Assembly: GCA_963925495.1 (NCBI GenBank)
Contig: CAWUST010000041.1
Location: 1 to 64,000 of the forward strand
Length of the DNA: 64,000 nucleotides
Reading direction: 5' to 3'
Source of the DNA: UBA2108 sp963925495
GTDB lineage: Bacteria; Bacteroidota; Bacteroidia; Flavobacteriales_G; Salibacteraceae
Positions 33,847-42,583 of this stretch are shown here, in pieces. The notes below the pieces were generated by a model. It was not told the DNA's origin. It saw only the letters and a list, made by a program, of their open reading frames with translations, and did no database searches. Within the stretch, counting starts at the first letter, position 1. Every line of letters starts with the position of its first letter. Made by a program: the position numbers and the translations under genes.

Positions 33847-35358
33847 CTAGTTTTTAATCATACGCTGAATAGAAGTTTCTGTTTCTGTTTTTACTTTTAT
33901 GAGATAAATTCCTTTCGGTAAATCCGAAGTTTCAATTTTATTTTCGGAAGATATAATTACGGTTTTCATGAGTTTTCCCAAGATTGAAATAATTTGAACT
34001 TCTGCACTTCTTTCTTCTTCTAAGTTAAGACGTATAAAGTTAACGAAAGGATTGGGATATAATCCTAAGGTATTTTGTGAAACAGCTGTTTCCGTTTGTG
34101 AAGTTGTACTTGAGCCAATGGCATAATCGGTAACAACAATATTTTCAAGAGTTAAGCTAACGATATTGTTTTCGAGTTTTGCTTTTATTGGTATCGTCAA
34201 TTTCCCAGGATCATCTACCCAAATATAATAGTCACCAGCTGATAATCTATTAAAATTATAGTTTCCATTTTCATCGGCAAACGTATAGGAGACAGGTTCA
34301 CTGTCCATAGAAAGTAAGAGAACAGCCGGTTGTTTTTGGGACAATCCTTTTGCGTTTTCAACAACAATTTTTCCTTTAATAGACTTATCACCAATGATCT
34401 GAAAATTTTGTGTCATTGGTATATTCTTTCTCACTTGATTTTCAAGTTGTACAAAATTAATAATTGGATCATCATCCCAAAAAGTTGCTCCATTGGTATA
34501 GGTTGGAAACATAAAGGAATGTTCAGATACAGGTAAAGCTTTTATTAAATATTGGTCCGTGTCGTTTAAAAAAAACTCGTACCCACCTCCTAAACTTGTT
34601 AATGTAGAATTAGTAAAAACCAATTCTTTTTTTGCTCTGTCAAAAACATAAAGTAATAATTTAACAGCTTCTTTTCTGGTGGTGTTTTTTCCATCCATAA
34701 CCTGCCCTGTAAGCAAAGTTGCTCCAGGAGATTTACATTTCACAAAACTTAAATTTAATGTATCGCCATCCTTAAAATCAACTGAATTATAAATATAAGG
34801 TCCAGTACAATCCTTAACTCTAGCGTACATAGTTCCAGAATTATTTGTGCCAACTCCCATAAAGGATTCGAAATGACCATTTGAATCCGTTTGTAAAAGC
34901 TCTAAAATGGTATGGAAATTATTGAGGGATAATTCAATTAGAGCTCCTCGAGCAGGAATTTTCTTGTAATATACATTTCCAGTTAAATAGGTTCTGAAAT
35001 TGCTTTTGCACAATTCGAAATTAGAGACAATTAATTGCTGATTTGTTGCATAAAATACAATGTTACTAATGGTGTCTTCAACACAATCAACAGTGCTTAT
35101 CGTCACATAGCCGCTATTGAAAGGCACATCCAAAATTACATCGTAAAGGCCTTTTTCATTGGTATAAATTATAGTGTCATTACCAAAACAACTAACGTAA
35201 ACTTTGGTTTCTGGTTTGATTCTATTTTCCTCTTTAATTACACCAAACACCTCTAAAGGCGATGAAATAACTGTTGCAGGAGCCAACAACAGAAATGCCA
35301 AAAGGCCATTAATAAAAATTTTATTTAAGTTCAATTTTTCTCTCAAGATTGCAATCAT
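33847..35358 (-). CDS. T9SS cargo protein with type A sorting domain
   Basis: 503 residues. Signal peptide (FINGLLAFLLLAPATVISS), then several carboxypeptidase-regulatory/SdrD-B-like beta-sandwich modules with repeated patterns such as TIIYTNEKGLYDVILDVPFN, TDSNGHFESF and TFADENGNYNFNRLSAGDYY, then a type A C-terminal sorting domain (about 430-503, LGLYPNPFVNFIRLNL to SIQRMIKN). It should be exported by T9SS and attached to the cell surface or released. First gene of the operon with an ECF sigma factor and the barrel protein, 4 bp from the sigma start. Binding partner unknown. Confidence 0.85.
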   Translation of the reverse strand: MIAILREKLNLNKIFINGLLAFLLLAPATVISSPLEVFGVIKEENRIKPETKVYVSCFGNDTIIYTNEKGLYDVILDVPFNSGYVTISTVDCVEDTISNIVFYATNQQLIVSNFELCKSNFRTYLTGNVYYKKIPARGALIELSLNNFHTILELLQTDSNGHFESFMGVGTNNSGTMYARVKDCTGPYIYNSVDFKDGDTLNLSFVKCKSPGATLLTGQVMDGKNTTRKEAVKLLLYVFDRAKKELVFTNSTLTSLGGGYEFFLNDTDQYLIKALPVSEHSFMFPTYTNGATFWDDDPIINFVQLENQVRKNIPMTQNFQIIGDKSIKGKIVVENAKGLSQKQPAVLLLSMDSEPVSYTFADENGNYNFNRLSAGDYYIWVDDPGKLTIPIKAKLENNIVSLTLENIVVTDYAIGSSTTSQTETAVSQNTLGLYPNPFVNFIRLNLEEERSAEVQIISILGKLMKTVIISSENKIETSDLPKGIYLIKVKTETETSIQRMIKN

Positions 35359-35735
35359 TCTTCTCCCGAACAGTATATTATAAAACTAACCTAGGTCAAG
35401 TAGGTAAATATAACATAAAAATTATTAATTGGTTGGGTTTAGTTGTCGAAACCAATGCTCAGGCCAACCCAGAAGTAAAAATGAATTGGTATATGAGCAC
35501 CTTTTATTTTGGTATTTCCATTTTCCATTCTTGTTAAAAAGCCTCGGCTGTGCCAATAGTATTTTCATTGCAAATGGTTTTAAACTATTTCCGTCAGATG
35601 CTATTGAATTGGTTTATATGTAGTTAAATGAGAGCATTGGTGATTTGAGTTCATTTAGATGGTTAGAATACTTGACTTTGAGACAGGAGGGAGACTTCCT
35701 GACTTTGCGCCTAAGTAACTTGAAAAGTTAGGGTA
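35359..35735. other. non-coding gap upstream of the sigma operon
   Basis: About 380 bp without a supported gene. The first part should hold the promoter of the T9SS cargo/sigma operon (minus strand), but I see no exact TAnnTTTG box; TTAGTTTTATAAT at about 35373-35385 (minus) is a weak match. Short plus-strand open frames here have no recognisable product. Confidence 0.4.
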
Positions 35736-35760
35736 AATGTGAAAGATTATATTTCACATT
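35736..35760 (-). terminator. 9-bp stem-loop at the 3' end of the YceI-like gene
   Basis: AATGTGAAA (35736-35744) and TTTCACATT (35752-35760) form a perfect 9-bp stem with a 7-nt loop, overlapping the YceI-like stop codon. No U-run follows, so it may be a weak terminator or an mRNA-stabilising hairpin. Confidence 0.35.
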
Positions 35761-36301
35761 AATAAGTAATGATCAAATTTTGCGTAAACCGGACAATTAA
35801 TTCACCCTCCAAATTAGGAAAGATTTCATCCAATTTAAAGTCAGAAATACTAATTCTCCCTTTTCCTGAAATTTCCATAACATTTCTATTTGTTGTTTTT
35901 TTATTAGAAATAATTAAGTACAACATTACATTTTGGGTAACATTATTTATGGTAGCTCTAGTTTGAAGTTCAACGGTTTCGTTGTAATTACTGTGATATT
36001 CCAGAGAGCTTGCATCCAATTCTGCTACAAACACAAAATCCTCTAAAAGGCAATCATATAGTTGTTGGTCAAATTCAATGTTGTCTGTTTTAATAGTGTG
36101 AGGATCGATCGTCACTTCCATTTTCTGGTCTTGCACCGGATACTCAATGTGCATTTCTTTGGAAGTTCCGTTAATTTGGATTCCGTTTTTTGTATAAAGC
36201 TGCATATCCGTATGAATTACTCCGCTTTGGGAATATTGTTGAGCCAAGGAAATGGAACAAATGAATAATGTTAAAAATGTTATTAATGACGCTTTCAGCA
36301 T
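35759..36301 (-). CDS. YceI-like exported protein
   Basis: 180 residues with a signal peptide (LITFLTLFICSISLAQ). The rest alternates beta-strands in the style of the YceI lipid-binding barrel: MHIEYPVQDQKMEVTIDPHT, IEFDQQLYDCLL, ELQTRATINNVTQNVMLYLI and the terminal ISISDFKLDEIFPNLEGELI. YceI proteins bind polyisoprenoid or other amphiphiles in the periplasm. Sequence similarity to the core family is moderate by eye. A TACTTTTA near-match to the -7 box ends 4 nt before the ATG. Confidence 0.65.
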   Translation of the reverse strand: MLKASLITFLTLFICSISLAQQYSQSGVIHTDMQLYTKNGIQINGTSKEMHIEYPVQDQKMEVTIDPHTIKTDNIEFDQQLYDCLLEDFVFVAELDASSLEYHSNYNETVELQTRATINNVTQNVMLYLIISNKKTTNRNVMEISGKGRISISDFKLDEIFPNLEGELIVRFTQNLIITY

Positions 36302-36374
36302 GATGTAAAAGTAGGGGTTTTTATAATTGAGTTATTTTACCTTGTTAAGATAATAAGATTTCTAATGAAATAGT

Positions 36375-37544
36375 TTAAAATGCCTCACTAAAGTTGAAAT
36401 AAAACCCAGTTGAATTGTATCCTACTCCATAATCTAGTCTGAGATTTAAACGGGGTTGAAGCTCATACCTTACCCCAATTCCAGCATTTGGCATCCAATA
36501 AGTAAATTCTTTTAAAGTTGGCGAAACAGACCCAGTTCCCACCCACAGTACTGCACCGATCTTGCTTAGTTCCTTACTTTTAATTTTATTGAATTTATGC
36601 CGCCATTCTACTATTCCAAATATCATATTTCGGTCTCTGTATTGCCCCCAATAATAACCCCGTAAGTCAAATGGAGAACCTACCATTGACATTTCACCGT
36701 ATGGAACACTTCCCAAGCTAACTCTGCTTTTTAACTGTAAAGTGAGTGTTTTTGCTTTGCCAAAAAGAGGAATATATTTTCTGAAATCCAATTGGAGGTA
36801 TGAATATTCATTGTCGCTTTTCAAATAGTCACCATAGTAGTATGCGTTTAGTTGTAATAAAGTCCCTTTGTATGCGTTGACAGGAACATCACGGGAGTCA
36901 AATTTTAAAATTACACCTAGGCCGTTATTGTTGTTTTGAGTTCCAAAATGTATAATATTAGGATCAGAATTTTGTTGCTGAGTTAACTCACTCATAGTGG
37001 TATTGTTAATGTCCAATCCAATTCCTAAAAACATATTTTTTCTGAATTGCCAATTTACTTCGGGGTTAATAAGAAGCCATTTTTTGGTGTAGGCACTTGT
37101 AGTATCACTTCGATGGGTAGTTTGAGCCTTTTTATATCCAACACCCCAATAATGATCTGGCATTAATCTTAAAATGAAGGCTCCGTTTATTTGAATCTTA
37201 TTCTTTTTCCAAAATGAAGTAAGACTCGACTGAAAAATTAAAGCTCCCGTATTACTCATGCCGACTGTGGCGGGCAAAAAAGAACGTTGTAATGAAGTGT
37301 CAGACTTTTTAGTGCGAAAAGAAATAATTGCACCACCGGCAACCATGAATCCGAATTCTGGTGCATAAACAGGGGCACCAACTGGAGAGACAATAGTTTT
37401 TCCTACCGCTATTTTGTGATTTTTTATAGAGTCTCTTTTAGCTTTTTTGCCTTTTCCTGAAGATGGGAAATTTGTTGCTGAAGCTAATAGGCAGAACCCA
37501 ATCAAAAAGGATGCAACACAAAACAGGATCACCCTACTAATCAA
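36375..37544 (-). CDS. BamA/TamA-like outer-membrane barrel protein (D15 surface antigen family)
   Basis: 389 residues with a signal peptide (ILFCVASFLIGFCLLASA). After a short Lys-rich linker the protein is a 16-strand-like barrel with the Omp85 lid-loop motif near residue 300, MVGSPFDLRGYYWGQYRDRN (RGxxxGxxRD), and a last strand ending FNFSEAF with C-terminal Phe. POTRA domains are absent, so it is the short, barrel-only type common in Bacteroidota, not BamA itself. It starts 8 bp after the CDGSH gene, making an operon with it. Substrate unknown. Confidence 0.82.
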   Translation of the reverse strand: MISRVILFCVASFLIGFCLLASATNFPSSGKGKKAKRDSIKNHKIAVGKTIVSPVGAPVYAPEFGFMVAGGAIISFRTKKSDTSLQRSFLPATVGMSNTGALIFQSSLTSFWKKNKIQINGAFILRLMPDHYWGVGYKKAQTTHRSDTTSAYTKKWLLINPEVNWQFRKNMFLGIGLDINNTTMSELTQQQNSDPNIIHFGTQNNNNGLGVILKFDSRDVPVNAYKGTLLQLNAYYYGDYLKSDNEYSYLQLDFRKYIPLFGKAKTLTLQLKSRVSLGSVPYGEMSMVGSPFDLRGYYWGQYRDRNMIFGIVEWRHKFNKIKSKELSKIGAVLWVGTGSVSPTLKEFTYWMPNAGIGVRYELQPRLNLRLDYGVGYNSTGFYFNFSEAF

Positions 37545-37552
37545 TTTGATAA

Positions 37553-38011
37553 TTATAGGTTACTATGCGACCCATCACAATAAGGAGGGTTTGACGTTTG
37601 TTTACACAGGCAAAGTGCAACTGTCTTTGTATCTTCTAGTTTGAATACATTTGGAGCCATTCCGGCACCTTTATGAGAACCATCGCAAAAAGGTTGTTTA
37701 TCGCTTTTACCGCAGGAACACCACGCATAATTTTTGTCTTTTTCAAGCTCAATTAAAGTTGGTGAATTTCCCGCAACAACTGGCTTGCTTTCAGGCTCTT
37801 TTTGCTCTCCTTTTATCGAATAACTTAAGGCTCCCGATGGACATTTGTCTATTTGAGCTGCTATTTTTTCTTCACTAGCCCCGTTTACGTCAATCCAGGG
37901 TTTGTTTTTGGGATCAAAAACTGAAGATAATTCATTGGCACATACAGCAGAATGGATACACTTTTCTGGCTCCCAACCGATATCTAATTTTTCGGTAAAG
38001 TACTTTTTCAT
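37553..38011 (-). CDS. YjdI-type 4Fe-4S domain fused to two CDGSH iron-sulfur motifs
   Basis: 152 residues. The N-terminal half (about 10-70) fits the Fer4_19/YjdI divergent mono-cluster domain, with Cys in WEPEKCIHSAVCAN and IDKCPSGALSY. The C-terminal half has two CDGSH motifs: WCSCGKSDKQPFCDGSH near residue 97 and LCLCKQTSNPPYCDGSH at the end, each able to hold a 2Fe-2S cluster with three Cys and one His. No signal peptide, so cytosolic. Separate YjdI and CDGSH proteins are well known; the three-cluster fusion is a likely electron-transfer or redox-sensing protein. It is the first gene of an operon with the barrel gene. Confidence 0.88.
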   Translation of the reverse strand: MKKYFTEKLDIGWEPEKCIHSAVCANELSSVFDPKNKPWIDVNGASEEKIAAQIDKCPSGALSYSIKGEQKEPESKPVVAGNSPTLIELEKDKNYAWCSCGKSDKQPFCDGSHKGAGMAPNVFKLEDTKTVALCLCKQTSNPPYCDGSHSNL

Positions 38012-38132
38012 AACGTTTAATTTGCGAAATTAAAATTAATCTATTTCTTGTTAATTCTGATATTAACTCCGAATTAATGAAATTATAAAAGAAATGAATG
38101 AGCGATTTGCCTTTCCAGAAAGGTGTGTGAAT

Positions 38133-39236
38133 TTAGGCGATGGCCAAGTCAAAAATTCCACCTGGAAGTGATTTTACAACACCATTTAATTCCAAACCTA
38201 ATAAGGTAACCGAAATAGAACTTACTGGAACCGAAAGCTTTCCGCTCATTTCATCTTTTCTTATTCTGGGTTCGTTTCGCAATAATTCTACAATTTTCTC
38301 TTCGTCTTCAGTAAGGTCTAAAGATAGTGCGAGCTGCTTTGGCTTAGCGTTGTTTTTTACATTTGTAGACCATCCCATGGCTTTTACGAATTGTTCTGGG
38401 TTGGAATATAGCCCAGCTCCATTTTCATAAATAAGTTTATTACATCCAACTGAAAAAGGATCTTTAATTTTTCCAGGTACGGCAAATACATCACGATTAT
38501 AATCTTGTCCCAATTGAGCAGTAATAAGAGCACCTCCACGTTCCTGAGATTCAACAACTAAAACAGCATCGGATAATCCTGCAACGACTCTATTTCTACG
38601 CGGGAAATTTTCCCTCTCCGGCTTTCCGCCAGAAACAAATTCTGTGAGCAAACCACCATTTTTCAACATTTCTCTTGCCTGATTTACGTGTGCCTTAGGA
38701 TAAAGTTGGTCTAACCCGTGGGCAACAACTCCAACTGTAGGAATATTGTTGTTTAACGCTGCCTGGTGGGAATAAATGTCAATTCCATAGGCCAAGCCTG
38801 AAACAATTATTACCGGATAATCTTTTAGATATTCTACAATTTCATTGCAAACTTCCCTTCCATAAGGTGTTGCTTTTCGAGTTCCAACAATGCTTAAAAC
38901 ATAAGTTGAATCTAAGTCATAATCTCCTTTTTTAAATAGAATTAGAGGGTGGTCGGGGCAATGTAAAAGCCTTTTGGGATAATTCTTTTCTTGGTAATAA
39001 AGAACTTCAATTTTATTGGACTCAATAAACTCGAGTTCCTTTTCTACTCGTTCAAAAACGTTATGTTTAACAATTGCGTTTATAACAAAATCACCAACTT
39101 CTGGTATTTTTAATAATCGACTTTTTTTTTCAGTGAAAACTGCTTCTGCGCTCCCACAATATCGAATAAGGTTTTTTGCTTTTATTGGTCCTATCCCCGA
39201 AACTAGGGACAAGGCTATTTCATAATAATAATTCAT
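38133..39236 (-). CDS. dprA: DNA processing protein DprA
   Basis: 367 residues; loads RecA on incoming single-stranded DNA in natural transformation. An N-terminal helix-hairpin-helix region (VSGIGPIKAKNLIRYCGSAE) precedes the Rossmann-like core with VSGLAYGIDIYSHQAALNN, VGVVAHGLDQLYPKAHVNQA and PRRNRVVAGLSDAVLVVES, and a C-terminal winged helix (about 305-367, DEEKIVELLRNEPRIRKDEM). The ATG at 39236 lies 23 bp after the 147-residue unknown gene. DprA is also present in non-competent species, so competence is not proved. Confidence 0.94.
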   Translation of the reverse strand: MNYYYEIALSLVSGIGPIKAKNLIRYCGSAEAVFTEKKSRLLKIPEVGDFVINAIVKHNVFERVEKELEFIESNKIEVLYYQEKNYPKRLLHCPDHPLILFKKGDYDLDSTYVLSIVGTRKATPYGREVCNEIVEYLKDYPVIIVSGLAYGIDIYSHQAALNNNIPTVGVVAHGLDQLYPKAHVNQAREMLKNGGLLTEFVSGGKPERENFPRRNRVVAGLSDAVLVVESQERGGALITAQLGQDYNRDVFAVPGKIKDPFSVGCNKLIYENGAGLYSNPEQFVKAMGWSTNVKNNAKPKQLALSLDLTEDEEKIVELLRNEPRIRKDEMSGKLSVPVSSISVTLLGLELNGVVKSLPGGIFDLAIA

Positions 39237-39259
39237 TGGAGTTTGTTGGATAACGCATA

Positions 39260-39703
39260 CTATTCTTTAAATCCAAGAACAATGCTAACGCAACCACTTG
39301 GCGGTATGTCTGTAACTCTTTCTTGATCCTCCGGAATAACTACATCAATGCGCAGGTCTTGGGTAGAGTTTACTCTGAAGTCCCAATAATTTGGGCTTTT
39401 ACCCTCGCTTGAATAAAGTATTTCGCCATCATCATCTTTTACTCTAAAAAAAGCCCCTTCCCCTAGTATTGGATGTGTGCAAACCATTAGTCTGTATTCC
39501 AAAAGAGAATAAAAAGTCATGTTCATAGAGGCAGAGTCACCTTCATACAATGTTGTTGAATTAATTTGACCATTGTTGGTGTATGGACTTAGAGCTGGAA
39601 GGCAATTTTTTTGCGTAAATCTTTTACATTGAGCATCAACCTGTGTAACCACCCCAATGGCAGTGAAAAAAAGGAAAATGGAAAGTGTGTTTTTTAATTT
39701 CAT
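39260..39703 (-). CDS. small exported protein of unknown function, four cysteines
   Basis: 147 residues with a signal peptide (TLSIFLFFTAIGVVTQVDAQ). The mature part has four Cys (CKRFTQKNCLPALSPYTNNG, LMVCTHPILGEGAFF, and one near the C-terminus in PPSGCVSIVLGF) that could form two disulfides, and otherwise looks beta-rich. I do not recognise a named family. It lies 10 bp after the lipoprotein gene and 23 bp before dprA, so the three are probably co-transcribed. Confidence 0.65.
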   Translation of the reverse strand: MKLKNTLSIFLFFTAIGVVTQVDAQCKRFTQKNCLPALSPYTNNGQINSTTLYEGDSASMNMTFYSLLEYRLMVCTHPILGEGAFFRVKDDDGEILYSSEGKSPNYWDFRVNSTQDLRIDVVIPEDQERVTDIPPSGCVSIVLGFKE

Positions 39704-39713
39704 AACTAAACCA

Positions 39714-40622
39714 TTAAACGTATTTGTTTCTTATAATTATAGTTTGATCAATTATATCTTTTAGCAAAGTACCTGTGAATTTATAAACTTTCTTTTTGCC
39801 GACAACAGCAACCCCACCTTCATCAATGTTGGGTTCTACCCGAACTCGTTCAACATCTATTTTGTCAAATAATTTTTCTAGAGTTTCCAAATCACTAATT
39901 ATGTCAAGTAAATTTTTATCATCTCTAAAAGAAGATAAAAACTTTATGAGTTGTTTCAAAGTAGCGCCTTGTTCTGCTATTCTTTCAGTCACGGGGTCGT
40001 CCATTTTTTCAGGATCAACCAAGTGGGTAGCAATATACAAACCTTCAATCCAACCTCCGGCGGCTATTAAACCTGCAACGCTTTCTCTGTCGTCGGCCTT
40101 TAATTCACTATTTGCTCTCCAATACGATTCTGTAAGATATTGAAGAACAGAATCTTCATCGGATATATTCTCATCGATTTTCCCAATAAGATCTTGGGTA
40201 AATACTTCACTCAACGATAACGCATCTGCCAATTTACTCATAGCAGAAAAGTAATCTATGCATGCTTGTTGCTGTTTAAATACATTGGCATAACTTAAAT
40301 CAGCTACACAAATACCCATGACAATAGCCTTCCCTTTGGACGTTATATGTTTGTCTAAATTTTCAACAGGATTCAAATATTTGCTATCGTAAATCGCTCC
40401 AGATTTTTTAAGAACCTTAGCCGTTTCCATAGGTGAAGGAAGTGAAAACAAAACAATCTTAGCCCTTTGGTATTGTACTTTTTCGCTGCGGCTTAGGTTA
40501 ATTTCATCAGTTACATTTTCTTCAATAGAATCTGTGTTTTTGTTCGCGTTTTCATCAGCACATGATAATAAAACCAATACAGAAATACTCAGAATTCCTA
40601 ATACTCTAAAACTTTTAATCAT
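39714..40622 (-). CDS. lipoprotein of unknown function, helical
   Basis: 302 residues with a lipoprotein signal (VLGILSISVLVLLSC, lipidation at Cys21), then a short acidic linker and a mostly helical protein (TAKVLKKSGAIYDSKYLNPV, VAGLIAAGGWIEGLYIATHL, LLDIISDLETLEKLFDKIDV). It resembles uncharacterised Bacteroidota lipoproteins and has no catalytic motif that I can see. First gene of the run lipoprotein, 147-residue protein, dprA. A TACATTTG box lies 25 nt upstream, with CTCC between. Confidence 0.7.
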   Translation of the reverse strand: MIKSFRVLGILSISVLVLLSCADENANKNTDSIEENVTDEINLSRSEKVQYQRAKIVLFSLPSPMETAKVLKKSGAIYDSKYLNPVENLDKHITSKGKAIVMGICVADLSYANVFKQQQACIDYFSAMSKLADALSLSEVFTQDLIGKIDENISDEDSVLQYLTESYWRANSELKADDRESVAGLIAAGGWIEGLYIATHLVDPEKMDDPVTERIAEQGATLKQLIKFLSSFRDDKNLLDIISDLETLEKLFDKIDVERVRVEPNIDEGGVAVVGKKKVYKFTGTLLKDIIDQTIIIRNKYV

Positions 40623-40647
40623 TTTGAAGGAGATTTTTAGATAGGAA

Positions 40648-40655
40648 CAAATGTA
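40648..40655 (-). promoter_or_regulatory. TACATTTG -7 box of the lipoprotein-dprA run
   Basis: The minus-strand TACATTTG matches TAnnTTTG and ends 25 nt before the ATG at 40622, back to back with the TatD promoter box. Confidence 0.45.
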
Positions 40656-40728
40656 ATAATTATTTTATGTGAGAAAATGCCGGCATATAAAACTAAGTTA
40701 AAAGCTATGTCGATTGCTTTTACAAGTA

Positions 40729-40736
40729 TACTTTTG
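40729..40736 (+). promoter_or_regulatory. TACTTTTG -7 box, 4 nt before the TatD start
   Basis: TACTTTTG matches TAnnTTTG and ends 4 nt before the ATG at 40741, so transcription should begin at or next to the start codon. Confidence 0.5.
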
Positions 40737-40740
40737 TGAT

Positions 40741-41526
40741 ATGACATTTTCTGATACCCATTGCCACGTATATGTTAAACAATTTGACCAGGATCAAAAG
40801 GAAACAATTTTGCGTGCGAATAATGTGAATGTAGATCGGTTTTTTTTACCAAACATTGATTCTAAATACATTCCAAGACTACAGAAAACGACGAATCAAT
40901 TTCCAAATAAAATGTATCCTATGATGGGGCTTCACCCTTGTTCGGTTAAAGAAAACTATTTAGAAGAGTTAAATCTAATTGAGCAGGAGCTATTTAATGG
41001 GCAACAGCTAAATTATGTTGGAGTAGGAGAGATTGGCTTAGATTTATATTGGGATAAGATATATTTAGAACAACAAAAAGAAGCCTTTAAGATTCAGGTG
41101 AATTGGGCTCTGAAATTAGATCTCCCTATTATTATTCATGTTAGAGATGCTTTTGATGAGATATTTGATTTAATGGATTCAATTTATAATCCTAAAATGA
41201 AAGGTATATTCCATTGTTTTACAGGAAATGAGTTGCAGGCGGATAAAATTGCGGAATATGAAAATTTTAAAATGGGAATCGGTGGTGTTCTAACCTTTAA
41301 AAACAGCGGCCTTTCAAATGTATTAAAAGAAGTGCCATTGAATAAAATGGTTTTAGAAACGGACAGCCCTTACCTAGCTCCTCATCCATATCGAGGGAAA
41401 CGAAATGAGCCGTCATATTTGATGCTTGTGGCAGAAAAATTAGCTGAGTTGAAAAACGTTTCATTAGAAGAATTGTCAGAAATAACGGAACAAAACACTA
41501 ACGAGGTTTTTTCTTTAAGAAATTAA
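40741..41526 (+). CDS. TatD family metal-dependent hydrolase (DNase-like)
   Basis: 261 residues of the amidohydrolase-like TIM barrel. Metal ligands: FSDTHCHVYV (HxH) at the N-terminus, GEIGLDLYW with its Glu near residue 103, IIHVRDAFDE, GIFHCFTGNELQ and LETDSPYLAP with its Asp near residue 211. TatD proteins are nucleases or deacylases; none is linked to Tat export. The ATG at 40741 is preferred to an upstream TTG at 40714 because the family starts right at the HxH block. Followed by ansA after 28 bp. Confidence 0.88.
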   Translation: MTFSDTHCHVYVKQFDQDQKETILRANNVNVDRFFLPNIDSKYIPRLQKTTNQFPNKMYPMMGLHPCSVKENYLEELNLIEQELFNGQQLNYVGVGEIGLDLYWDKIYLEQQKEAFKIQVNWALKLDLPIIIHVRDAFDEIFDLMDSIYNPKMKGIFHCFTGNELQADKIAEYENFKMGIGGVLTFKNSGLSNVLKEVPLNKMVLETDSPYLAPHPYRGKRNEPSYLMLVAEKLAELKNVSLEELSEITEQNTNEVFSLRN

Positions 41527-41554
41527 ATTTACATTTCGCCTTTCAAACTTTGAA

Positions 41555-42583
41555 ATGAAGAGTAGTCCATCTATATTATTAATTTACACCGGAGGAACTA
41601 TAGGAATGGTTATGGATCCTAATACAGGAAAGCTAAAACCATTTTCATTAGACAATCTTTTAAAAACTATTCCGGAACTTCAGAAATTTAATTTTGAGAT
41701 TCATTCTACTTCATTTGAAAACCCGATTGACTCAAGTAATGTCTCGCCTGATTTATGGGTGCGACTTTGCGAAATTATTTTAGAAAACTACAATAAGTTT
41801 GATGGATTTGTAATCCTACATGGTACCGATACCATGGCTTATTCGGCTTCAGCTCTTAGTTTTATGCTTTCTGGACTCAATAAGCCCGTTATTTTTACTG
41901 GGTCTCAACTTCCTATTGGCATGGTGAGAACGGATGGTAAAGAAAATTTGCTTACGGCTTTAGAAATAGCGGCAGAGATTGATGAAAACGGAAACTCAAG
42001 AGTGCCTGAAGTTGGAATTTATTTTGATTCGTTTTTATTTAGAGGTAACAGAGCACATAAAATTAGCACCCAAGATTTCGATGCGTTTTCTTCTCCTAAT
42101 TTTCCTCCATTAGCAAAAGCTGGGGTAGATATTGTATATAAAGACAATAAGATCTTGTCGCAAGATCAGAATAAATTTAAAGTTTATAATAAAGTAGAAC
42201 AGGATATTTTAGTGGTCACTTTATTTCCCGGCCTATCAAATTCCATGTTAAAAAATGCGGTGGATTCCGAGAATTTAAAAGGAGTTATATTAAGGACCTA
42301 CGGCGCTGGAAACGCACCGTCAAACTCCGAATTTTTAGAGGTTATTGAACTGCTTTTTAAAAAGGATATTGTTGTATTAAATGTATCGCAATGTGCCCAT
42401 GGAAAAGTTGATCAATTGAAGTACGAAACAGGTGCTAATCTTGAAAGACTGGGCGTGATTGGTGGTGGAGATATTACTATTGAGGCGGCCATAACCAAAA
42501 TGATGGTTTCATTTGGTAATTTCAGTTTGGAGGAAGTAAAATTAAATCTTAATAAATCGTTGCGTGGAGAACTTACAAAGTAG
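41555..42583 (+). CDS. ansA: type I (cytosolic) L-asparaginase
   Basis: 342 residues. The two catalytic triad segments are visible: LLIYTGGTIGMV at the N-terminus with the nucleophile Thr, and FVILHGTDTMAYSASALSFM near residue 90 with the second Thr-Asp. FTGSQLPIGMVRTDGKENL and the C-terminal GGGDITIEAAITKMM fit the AnsA family. No signal peptide, so cytosolic. The TMTC-like gene begins inside its last 20 bp, suggesting translational coupling. Confidence 0.93.
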   Translation: MKSSPSILLIYTGGTIGMVMDPNTGKLKPFSLDNLLKTIPELQKFNFEIHSTSFENPIDSSNVSPDLWVRLCEIILENYNKFDGFVILHGTDTMAYSASALSFMLSGLNKPVIFTGSQLPIGMVRTDGKENLLTALEIAAEIDENGNSRVPEVGIYFDSFLFRGNRAHKISTQDFDAFSSPNFPPLAKAGVDIVYKDNKILSQDQNKFKVYNKVEQDILVVTLFPGLSNSMLKNAVDSENLKGVILRTYGAGNAPSNSEFLEVIELLFKKDIVVLNVSQCAHGKVDQLKYETGANLERLGVIGGGDITIEAAITKMMVSFGNFSLEEVKLNLNKSLRGELTK

